From positions 1-9,447 of the forward strand of contig JAFGRR010000301.1 in assembly GCA_016935035.1 (NCBI GenBank): a stretch of 9,447 nucleotides of DNA, in the 5' to 3' direction. A program made the position numbers and the translations under genes. Below the pieces are notes generated by a model. The model saw only the letters and a program-made list of their open reading frames with translations, did not search any database and was not told the DNA's origin. This DNA comes from Phycisphaerae bacterium. Its GTDB lineage: Bacteria > Planctomycetota > Phycisphaerae > UBA1845 > Fen-1342. This document shows positions 1 to 8,739 of the stretch, one piece after another. Numbering within the stretch: the first letter of the stretch is position 1; each line of letters starts with the position of its first letter.

Positions 1-1410
1 GAACACGTTGTTGGACTGTCCGATGTGAATCTGCCGGCCGTTGTATTCGACGGGCGCGAAGGGGCTGCCCGTGGCGACCAGGGCGCGGCCCTCGGTCCAG
101 TTGATGGCTTCGGTTGGCGTGCACTCGGCCTTATGGGTCGGGTTGCTCAGTGGCATGATTACGGGGCGTTCGACGTGCTTGGCCATTTCCTCGATCATGG
201 CGCGCGTGAACAGGCCGGGCTGAGCGGTGGCGCCGATCAGGATCGTGGGCTTGAAGGCGGCCACGAGCCCCTCGGGCGTCAGGCCCGCCGGGTCGATGTT
301 GTAGTGTTGCAAGACTTCGGGTGTGGCGGCGAACTGGCGATTGTGCATGTCCGCAATCGGGCGTCCCGTGTGCAGCAGGCCGTCGATGTCGTACTGGAGC
401 TGCGCCAGACTGACTTCCTCTGTTGTCATACCCTCGGTGCGCATGGCCGTGGCCATCAGTTGGGCGATGCCGGTGCACGCCTCGCCGGCGCCCATGTACA
501 TGATGCGTTGGTCGCGCAGCTTGGTGTTGGTGGCGCGCAGGGCGGCGAAGATGCCGGCCGATGCGACGCTGCCGGTGCCCTGGATGTCGTCGTTGAATGA
601 CGGGATGCGCTTGCGATAGCGCTGCAGCAGTGTGAAAGCCTGGTCTTTGTGGAAGTCTTCCCACTGCACGATCGCATGGGGGAAGACCTCGCGGACACCT
701 TGGACAAACGCCTCGACGAACTCATCGTATTCGCGTCCGCGCAGGCGGCGCTCGCGATAACCCATGTAGAAGGGGTCGTTCAACAGCTCCGAGTTATTCG
801 TTCCCACGTCGAGGCTGATCGGCAGGCACAGCGACGGATGGATGCCGGCGCCGGCGACGTACAGCGCCAGCTTGCCGATCGGAATGCCCATGCCGCCGGC
901 GCCCTGGTCGCCCAGACCCAGGATACGTTCGTTGTCGGTCACGACGATCAGGCGAACGTCGGGGTGCGGTGTGTTGCGGAGCAACTGCGGAATGCGGTCC
1001 TTATCGTCGGGCGTGATCCAGAGCCCGCGGGCCGAGCGGAAAATGTGCGTGAACTGCTGGCAGGCCTTGCCGACTGTCGGCGTGTAGACGATCGGCATGT
1101 ATTCGGCGAGGTTCTCGACCAGCACACGGTAAAAGAGCACCTCGTTACGCTCTTGCAGCGCGACCAGACCGATGTACTTTTCGAGGTCGTCCGACTTGGC
1201 CGCGATGTGCTCCTTCTCCAACTGCACCTGCTGCTCGATTGTGCTGTCCTTGGGCGGCAGCATGCCTGAGAGGCCGAACTGGTCGCGTTCGGCACGCGTG
1301 AAAGCCAGCCCCTTGTTCGTCGCCGGGTTCTTCAGCAGCCACGCGCCGCGCTTACTGGTCTCGATTTTGCGCGGCGGACAGATGTTACTCAGCTCTCGTG
1401 CGTCTCTCAT
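1..1410 (-). CDS. maeA: NAD-dependent malic enzyme (oxaloacetate-decarboxylating), C-terminus cut by window edge
   Basis: Cytoplasmic enzyme that oxidatively decarboxylates malate to pyruvate and CO2 with a divalent metal, usually reducing NAD+. The 470 visible residues, read from the ATG at 1410, align well from memory with E. coli SfcA/MaeA (about 565 aa), so roughly 90-100 C-terminal residues are missing. N-terminal malic domain: LFYR near 92, then VYTPTVG at 108-114, whose Tyr109 matches the family's catalytic tyrosine. GLGDQGAGGMGIPIGKL (165-181) carries the catalytic lysine at 180, and LDVGTNN follows at 200-206. Metal ligands are Glu251 and Asp252 (WEDF) and Asp275 in FNDDIQGT. The NAD-binding domain starts with the Rossmann loop GAGEA (307-311), followed by MPLSNPT (419-425) and ATGSPF (446-451). 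The start is supported by AGGAG 8 bases upstream; an in-frame TTG at 1449 is an alternative. It diverges from the PFOR gene. Family assignment is secure; NAD rather than NADP preference is inferred from SfcA similarity. Confidence 0.95.
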   Translation of the reverse strand, partial: MRDARELSNICPPRKIETSKRGAWLLKNPATNKGLAFTRAERDQFGLSGMLPPKDSTIEQQVQLEKEHIAAKSDDLEKYIGLVALQERNEVLFYRVLVENLAEYMPIVYTPTVGKACQQFTHIFRSARGLWITPDDKDRIPQLLRNTPHPDVRLIVVTDNERILGLGDQGAGGMGIPIGKLALYVAGAGIHPSLCLPISLDVGTNNSELLNDPFYMGYRERRLRGREYDEFVEAFVQGVREVFPHAIVQWEDFHKDQAFTLLQRYRKRIPSFNDDIQGTGSVASAGIFAALRATNTKLRDQRIMYMGAGEACTGIAQLMATAMRTEGMTTEEVSLAQLQYDIDGLLHTGRPIADMHNRQFAATPEVLQHYNIDPAGLTPEGLVAAFKPTILIGATAQPGLFTRAMIEEMAKHVERPVIMPLSNPTHKAECTPTEAINWTEGRALVATGSPFAPVEYNGRQIHIGQSNNVF

Positions 1411-1462
1411 TCCAACAGCTCCTGTGGTCCATACGTTGGCGCTGGTCAATCCCTCAGCTCCT
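1408..1462 (-). promoter_or_regulatory. Two in-frame malic-enzyme start sites, each with an AGGAG ribosome-binding site
   Basis: Reading the minus strand, AGGAG at 1423-1419 lies 8 bases before the ATG at 1410. Thirty-nine bases upstream, a second AGGAG (1462-1458) lies 8 bases before an in-frame TTG at 1449. The two 17-base segments starting at each AGGAG match at 14 positions and share the 8-mer AGGAGCTG. Use of the TTG would add 13 residues (LTSANVWTTGAVG). The ATG is preferred because its N-terminal length already suits the family and ATG is the stronger start codon. Confidence 0.5.
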
Positions 1463-1977
1463 TGGCTTCGCTGGCTGAAGCGCGGCGGCAGGTTTCCGGG
1501 AAGGGCATGGTAGCGAGTTCTCGCGCTCAGGCAGTGGGGGGGACGATAGTTGTCGCGCCTCCGCCCAGTTGCGTTGCATGAGCATAGATTCCCGCGACCG
1601 CCGCGGCGCATGCGCTGTCCTGCGGCTTGTCGCAGTCCAGCAACTTAAGCATCCGGTCGCGCTCACGCAAGGGCACACCTATGACTCGGCGGTGCGTTGC
1701 TCGCCCACGGCGGCGGCGTGACGTTCGCGGCCAGCCACTGCTTCTTTCGGCCGATGGGGCCTGCAATGATTGCCCGAAATCCTGAGTTGTCCGGCACAGC
1801 CTGGCTGCGTCGTGAGACAGATGCGCCAGGCGGGGTTGGCGGGCGGGAATCCCCCGCAGGCGGCTGCGCCATAATCCCCATGTCCGTGACGATTCGGTCG
1901 GCGATCAGCCGCGAAAGTGGCGTAACTGCTTGATTCTCCGTGGTTAGCGCGCCCTGACTGGACGGCATGGCTTTTGC

Positions 1978-2007
1978 TTGACAGAATGGCCCGGGGCCGG
2001 TGACTAT
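1978..2007 (+). promoter_or_regulatory. Possible sigma70-type promoter for the PFOR gene
   Basis: A perfect -35 hexamer TTGACA (1978-1983) is followed after 18 bases by GACTAT (2002-2007). GACTAT matches the -10 consensus at only three positions, but these include the important second A and final T. It would give a leader of roughly 100 bases before the PFOR start. The -10 candidate falls in the loop of the hairpin at 1992-2016. The weak -10 makes this tentative, and the organism's sigma-factor preferences are unknown. Confidence 0.3.
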
Positions 2008-2016
2008 CCGGCCTCG
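1992..2016 (+). repeat. Strong hairpin in the PFOR upstream region
   Basis: Arms CGGGGCCGG (1992-2000) and CCGGCCTCG (2008-2016) pair over 9 bases with a single G-T pair, around the 7-base loop TGACTAT. It lies about 95 bases upstream of the PFOR start. No T-run follows on the plus strand. It could be a regulator-binding inverted repeat, a leader structure or a chance GC-rich pairing. The sequence shows the pairing only; a role is inferred. Confidence 0.5.
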
Positions 2017-2099
2017 TGGGCTAGCGCGGTCGCCTCATGACCGTTCCCGCCACCGAATTTGATCTAACTTCTTGTGGATGATCGATTTGTTGTGTACGC

Positions 2100-2104
2100 A
2101 GGAG
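2100..2104 (+). promoter_or_regulatory. Ribosome-binding site that sets the PFOR start
   Basis: AGGAG at 2100-2104 lies 8 bases before the ATG at 2113. The same frame is open from an earlier ATG at 2074, but that start has no Shine-Dalgarno sequence and would add 13 residues not expected in the family. Start at 2113 gives MSTRRMVTIDGNQAAA, the usual PFOR N-terminus. Confidence 0.85.
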
Positions 2105-2112
2105 AGTCTTCT

Positions 2113-5685
<3,573 letters not shown>

Positions 5686-5706
5686 CCGGCTCTATGATCT
5701 GAACGG

Positions 5707-5743
5707 AACATGACGGCCGGACACCCGTGCCGGACGCCATGTT
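5707..5743 (+). terminator. Hairpin after the PFOR gene, possible terminator or attenuator
   Basis: Arms AACATG (5707-5712) and CATGTT (5738-5743) pair perfectly. Inside them CG/CG and CCGG/CCGG pair after single mismatches, leaving a 9-base loop. That is 12 paired bases with two mismatches, starting 22 bases after the PFOR stop. No T-run follows, so it is not a classical intrinsic terminator. It lies in the 149-base gap before the DHOD-like gene and could terminate, attenuate or stabilise the PFOR transcript. Confidence 0.4.
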
Positions 5744-5834
5744 GCTGGAAACACGCTGTTTCGCGAGGCATTAGAGGGTTACGAGGCTGACATGACCGAG
5801 CCTTGTCCTCGCCGCACGAAGGGAAGCAGATAAG

Positions 5835-6824
5835 ATGGACCTTTCCACTACTTACATGGGATTGAAGCTGAAGAACCCGTTGGTGCCGGCGGCCAGCCCG
5901 TTGTCCACTGACATCGACACCATCAAGCAGATGGAAGACGCCGGCGCGTCGGCGATCGTGCTCCACTCGCTGTTCGAGGAGCAGATCAGCTTTGACGCCG
6001 AGGAACTCGACCACTATCTGTCGCACGGAGCGGAGAGTTTCGCCGAGGCCGTCACGTACTTCCCGCAGGCTGATGAATACCGCCTCGGCCCCGAGCAGTA
6101 CCTTGAGCACATTCGCAAGGCCAAGGACGCGGTGAACATCCCGATCATCGCCAGCCTCAACGGCGTGTCACTCGGCGGATGGGTCGAGTACGCCAAGCAG
6201 ATGCAGGCGGCCGGGGCCGACGCGCTCGAGCTCAACGTCTACTTTATCGCGACCAATCCGCGGCTGTTCGCCGAGGATGTCGACCGCGTGTACGTCGATA
6301 TCCTGGCGGCGATCAAGAACGAGGTGAAGATCCCGGTAGCTATCAAGCTCAGCCCGTTCTTCAGCGCGATGGCGGCAATGGCCAAGCGGCTGGCCGACGC
6401 CGGCGCCGACGGGCTGGTGCTGTTCAATCGCTTCTATCAGCCGGACATCGACCTCGACACGCTCGAAGTGGTGCCCAGCCTGGTGCTGAGCAGCTCGCAC
6501 GAGCTGCGGTTGCCGCTGCGGTGGGTGGCCATCCTGCACGGCAATGTGCCTTGCAGCCTGGCGGCGAATTCGGGCATTTCCAGCGGTGCCGACGTTCTGA
6601 AGGCGCTGATGGCTGGTGCCGACATCGCCCAGGTGGCGTCGGTGCTGCTGCGGCACGGTGTCGGCCATCTGGCGACCATGCTGAGCGACATGCAGGCCTG
6701 GATGACTGAGCGCGAGTACGAGTCGGTCGAGCAGCTCAAGGGCAGCATGAGCCAGAAGGCCTGTGTCGAGCCCGCCGCCTTCGAGCGGGCCAACTACATG
6801 AAGGCCCTGAACTCGTACGCCTAG
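5835..6824 (+). CDS. Dihydroorotate dehydrogenase-like FMN flavoprotein of unknown substrate
   Basis: A 329-residue TIM-barrel flavoprotein of the DHOD-like family, cytoplasmic, with no signal peptide or membrane segment. N-terminal LKNPLVPAASPLS (12-24) is the barrel entry typical of class 1 DHODs. Retained FMN-site features are Lys171 in VAIKLSPF, Asn198 in LFNRF, SGISSGADVLKAL (246-258) and GADIAQVAS (261-269). The class 1 catalytic and orotate-binding motif, LN followed by (S/C)xPN, is replaced by LNVYFIATNP (133-142). The FMN/substrate lysine expected near 44-46 is also absent (LHSLFEEQ). A role in pyrimidine synthesis is therefore doubtful. The start has AGGGA about 10 bases upstream. 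It lies 149 bases after PFOR on the same strand, and I recall this pairing from several bacterial groups, so a redox role linked to PFOR is possible but unproven. Related names include 'dihydroorotate dehydrogenase-like protein'; calling it pyrD would over-annotate it. Confidence 0.9.
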   Translation: MDLSTTYMGLKLKNPLVPAASPLSTDIDTIKQMEDAGASAIVLHSLFEEQISFDAEELDHYLSHGAESFAEAVTYFPQADEYRLGPEQYLEHIRKAKDAVNIPIIASLNGVSLGGWVEYAKQMQAAGADALELNVYFIATNPRLFAEDVDRVYVDILAAIKNEVKIPVAIKLSPFFSAMAAMAKRLADAGADGLVLFNRFYQPDIDLDTLEVVPSLVLSSSHELRLPLRWVAILHGNVPCSLAANSGISSGADVLKALMAGADIAQVASVLLRHGVGHLATMLSDMQAWMTEREYESVEQLKGSMSQKACVEPAAFERANYMKALNSYA

Positions 6825-6853
6825 AAGCGGCCGGTCCAAGCTACGATCCGAGT

Positions 6854-6879
6854 CCGGCCAGCAATGGCCTTGCTGCCGG
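6854..6879 (+). terminator. Hairpin after the DHOD-like gene, possible terminator
   Basis: Arms CCGGC + AGCAA (6854-6858, 6860-6864) and TTGCT + GCCGG (6870-6879) pair over 10 bases with one bulged C at 6859 and a 5-base loop TGGCC. It starts 30 bases after the DHOD-like stop codon. No T-run follows, so a termination role is inferred only from position and stability. Confidence 0.45.
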
Positions 6880-7189
6880 CATGAGTCAGCAGGCGCGCAA
6901 GTCTGTCGGCTCGGGTCGAGCCTTGCGGCGGCGCGCCAGGCGTGATCGTAGGGAGTTTCTCGCGGTCATCAATCATCATGTGCTTGAGCCCCCGCGGCAC
7001 AGCGAGGGTGTCTTCGAGCATCGCGCCGCGCGCAGACATTTCCTCTTGCCACGCGTCCCAAGAGCACTCTCGCGCTGCCCGCAAGCCGCGTTTGCAGTTC
7101 ACGTCCAGACTCGTCCAAAGCTACCCACCCGCGACCCCGTTCCGCGCAATCAATCCCCGCGAACGCCGGCGCACTCTTATCCACCGCCT

Positions 7190-7250
7190 GCTCCTTGGCC
7201 AAAGTCCCAGCTTCTCTCCACCCGTGTTTGTGCACGGGCGGCCAAGGAGC
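7190..7250 (-). terminator. Nested hairpin downstream of the glycosidase gene
   Basis: An 11-base perfect inverted repeat, GCTCCTTGGCC (7190-7200) with GGCCAAGGAGC (7240-7250), encloses a smaller hairpin CCCGTG/CACGGG (7221-7226, 7233-7238). In the direction of the glycosidase transcript it begins 34 bases after the stop. No U-run follows. It probably marks that transcript's 3' end or protects it, but could also be an unrelated inverted repeat. Confidence 0.45.
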
Positions 7251-7283
7251 TTGCATTCCGATGCACCTAGGCGGTGTCGGGCG

Positions 7284-8594
7284 CTACGTGTAGTCGGGCA
7301 GGAACTCACGCTCGGCTTCGAACAGCTCATCCGCCATCTGGCGAATCTCCGCCAGCGAACAGACGGCGGCCGTCAGCGGATCGAGCATCAGCGCGTGGAC
7401 GGCGGCCTCGCGACTGCGCTCGACAACCGCTATCGCGCCGAGTTCGAACGCCGACATGTTCGAGCGGCAGATCGCGGCCATCTGCGGCGGCAGCGGACCA
7501 AACTGCACCGGCTGGACGCCGTTGGCGTTGACCAGGCATGGCACCTCGACGCAGCCGTCCTCGGACAGGTTCTCGATCAGGCCTTCGTTCTCGACGTTGC
7601 CGTGGATGACGTATGGCACGTTGGTTTCGCAGGCCTGGATGATGTACGAGGCGTATTCCCGGCTGCGCTCGAGCTTGAGTTTCTTCTCAGGGTCGCCGGC
7701 GAGAATCTGGGCGCGGCGCTCGTCGGCTTCGCGGCGCCACTTGGGCCACTCATGGCCGTAGAAGCCTTCCTGGCCCAGATAACCGGCGCGGCAATACTCC
7801 TTTATGAGTTCGGGACGCTTGCGATAGTACGGCAGATACTCGGAGAAATGCCCGCTGGATTCGGTCACGAACGCGCCAAAGTGCAGCATCACGTCGAAGC
7901 GCACCGGGTCCTTCTCCCATAACTCCCCGCGCGGTTCGACCTTCTTCATCAGTTCGGCATACAGGTCGCGGCCGTCATGTTCGAGGCGGGTGAACCACGC
8001 CAGGTGGTTGATGCCGCCGCACTCCCACTTGAGCTCTTCGTACGGCACGCCGGTGTAGTCGGCGAGTTGGCGTGAGGTGCCCTGGACAGAGTGGCAGAGG
8101 CCGACGACGCGCATCGTCGATTCCCACTGGGCGATCAGGCACATCATGTTCATGGGGTTCGTATAGTTCAGCACGAGGGCGTCCGGGCAGAGCTCCTCGC
8201 AGTCGGCGAGCACCTCTTCCCAGACCGGCCCGGTGCGCAGCAGCTTGAACAGGCCGCCGGGGCCGATCGTGTCGCCGATGCACTGCGAAATGCCGTACTT
8301 CAGCGGGATGTTGAGATCGTGCAGCACGGTCTCGAGGCCGGAGACTTCGATGCAGTTGATGACGTAGTCGGCGTCGTCCAAAACCTTACGGCGGTCGGTG
8401 GTGGCGGTGACCTTCCAGCCAGTGCCGAGCTTGTCGGACACCAGGCGGGCCAGCTTGTGCGACAGATCGAGGCGCTCTTCGTCGATGTCAACGAGGTGGA
8501 GCGTCCCGGGTTGAACGTCTTCCATCTGGAAGACATCGCGGCTGAGAGGTTCGACGAATCCGCTGCCAGCACCGAGAAACACAATGTTAGGCAT
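7284..8594 (-). CDS. Glycoside hydrolase family 4, probable alpha-galactosidase (MelA-like)
   Basis: GH4 enzymes cleave glycosides in the cytoplasm by a redox-elimination mechanism that needs NAD+ and Mn2+. The 436-residue protein (E. coli MelA is about 450) begins with an NAD-binding Rossmann motif, IVFLGAGSGF (4-13), with the ribose-binding Asp at 36 in LVDID. NYTNPMNMM (143-151) is the conserved substrate-side segment. GLCHSVQG (165-172) supplies metal ligand Cys167, and GGINHLAWF (193-201) supplies His197. TESSGHFSEYLPYYRK (244-259) holds conserved tyrosines near the active site. The CHSV signature is the one I associate with alpha-galactosidases rather than phospho-alpha- (CDMP) or beta-glucosidases (CNVP), so specificity is a reasoned inference. 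Start: the ATG at 8594 begins directly at the Rossmann strand and has GGAGAG just upstream, so an upstream ATG at 8672 is rejected. No sugar transporter or regulator is adjacent. It lies 145 bases after tsaD on the same strand and converges with the DHOD-like gene. Confidence 0.92.
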   Translation of the reverse strand: MPNIVFLGAGSGFVEPLSRDVFQMEDVQPGTLHLVDIDEERLDLSHKLARLVSDKLGTGWKVTATTDRRKVLDDADYVINCIEVSGLETVLHDLNIPLKYGISQCIGDTIGPGGLFKLLRTGPVWEEVLADCEELCPDALVLNYTNPMNMMCLIAQWESTMRVVGLCHSVQGTSRQLADYTGVPYEELKWECGGINHLAWFTRLEHDGRDLYAELMKKVEPRGELWEKDPVRFDVMLHFGAFVTESSGHFSEYLPYYRKRPELIKEYCRAGYLGQEGFYGHEWPKWRREADERRAQILAGDPEKKLKLERSREYASYIIQACETNVPYVIHGNVENEGLIENLSEDGCVEVPCLVNANGVQPVQFGPLPPQMAAICRSNMSAFELGAIAVVERSREAAVHALMLDPLTAAVCSLAEIRQMADELFEAEREFLPDYT

Positions 8595-8620
8595 ACCGCT
8601 CTCCAGGCAAATGGAACCAA

Positions 8621-8732
8621 GCCCCCCCAGTTGCAGGTTGCCAGGATAGCGGCGGCGAACCGTGTCTGCCACGGGGGATCCGCAACGTAGCGTCCGACAT
8701 CTCGTTGAACGTCGGCCGCTACATGGGGGGGC
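8621..8732. repeat. Outer inverted repeat with C7 and G7 arms between tsaD and the glycosidase gene
   Basis: GCCCCCCCA (8621-8629) is the exact reverse complement of TGGGGGGGC (8724-8732). The pair encloses the hairpin at 8687-8722 and fills most of the 145-base intergenic gap. The homopolymer arms could form by chance or by slippage, so significance is uncertain. The segment contains no coding sequence. Confidence 0.4.
8687..8722 (-). terminator. Palindromic hairpin just after tsaD, possible terminator or REP-like element
   Basis: Arms GTAGCG + CCGAC (8687-8692, 8694-8698) and GTCGG + CGCTAC (8711-8715, 8717-8722) pair over 11 bases with one internal mismatch and a 12-base loop. In transcript direction it begins 18 bases after the tsaD stop. 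There is no U-run. The compact symmetrical form resembles interspersed intergenic palindromes, but one copy cannot prove a repeat family. Confidence 0.45.
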
Positions 8733-8739
8733 AGCACTA

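Larger units (their letters stand above)
1411..2073. other. Long divergent intergenic region, no convincing gene
   Basis: This gap separates the malic-enzyme and PFOR genes, which point away from each other, so both promoters should lie here. Visible features are the duplicated start-site segment near 1410-1462, a 10-base palindrome GCGCATGCGC (1606-1615), and a possible promoter plus hairpin near 1978-2016. Two minus-strand open frames occur: 1663-1968 and 1527-1766, the second with a plausible GTG start near 1678. Neither has a clear ribosome-binding site, a recognisable motif or compelling codon use, so I do not call them genes. A small unknown gene cannot be excluded. No tRNA or riboswitch was recognised. 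Confidence 0.6.
6825..7283. other. Gap between convergent genes with hairpins and weak minus-strand open frames
   Basis: The DHOD-like gene ends on the left and the glycosidase gene ends on the right. Two clear hairpins lie close to those gene ends (6854-6879 and 7190-7250). On the minus strand two overlapping open frames span 6969-7256 and 6821-7102. The first contains AFAGIDCAERGRGWVALDE; the second has fairly coding-like third positions and contains MLEDTLAVPRGLKHMM. I recognise no family, see no good ribosome-binding site, and treat them as either remnants of a decayed gene or chance open frames. Confidence 0.5.

Noticed and set aside
25..1269. Plus-strand open frames (25-600 and 649-1269)
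   Set aside because: These mirror the malic-enzyme gene on the minus strand, which is open to the window edge with all its catalytic motifs.
1527..1968. Minus-strand open frames upstream of malic enzyme as a small gene
   Set aside because: There is no Shine-Dalgarno sequence at the ATG starts, no recognisable domain, proline-rich low-information stretches, and plausible sequence is split between two frames.
2074..2112. Earlier in-frame PFOR start at 2074
   Set aside because: The added 13 residues are outside the family N-terminus, and the only Shine-Dalgarno sequence (2100-2104) lies inside this extension, correctly placed for 2113.
5835..6824. Naming the flavoprotein pyrD
   Set aside because: The orotate-binding and catalytic-base motif of dihydroorotate dehydrogenases is absent, and the genomic context is pyruvate metabolism, not pyrimidine synthesis.
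7151..7175. REP-like CCCCGCGAACGCCGG in the convergent gap
   Set aside because: Only one arm resembles proteobacterial REP palindromes; no matching second arm is present nearby and no second copy was seen in the window.
6942..7922. 326-codon plus-strand open frame crossing the intergenic gap into the glycosidase gene
   Set aside because: More than half is antisense to the well-supported GH4 gene, and the rest is serine/arginine-rich with no motif.
8595..8672. N-terminal extension of the glycosidase from an ATG at 8672
   Set aside because: The extra 26 residues precede the Rossmann strand that normally starts the family, overlap the C7 tract, and the internal ATG at 8594 has a good ribosome-binding site.
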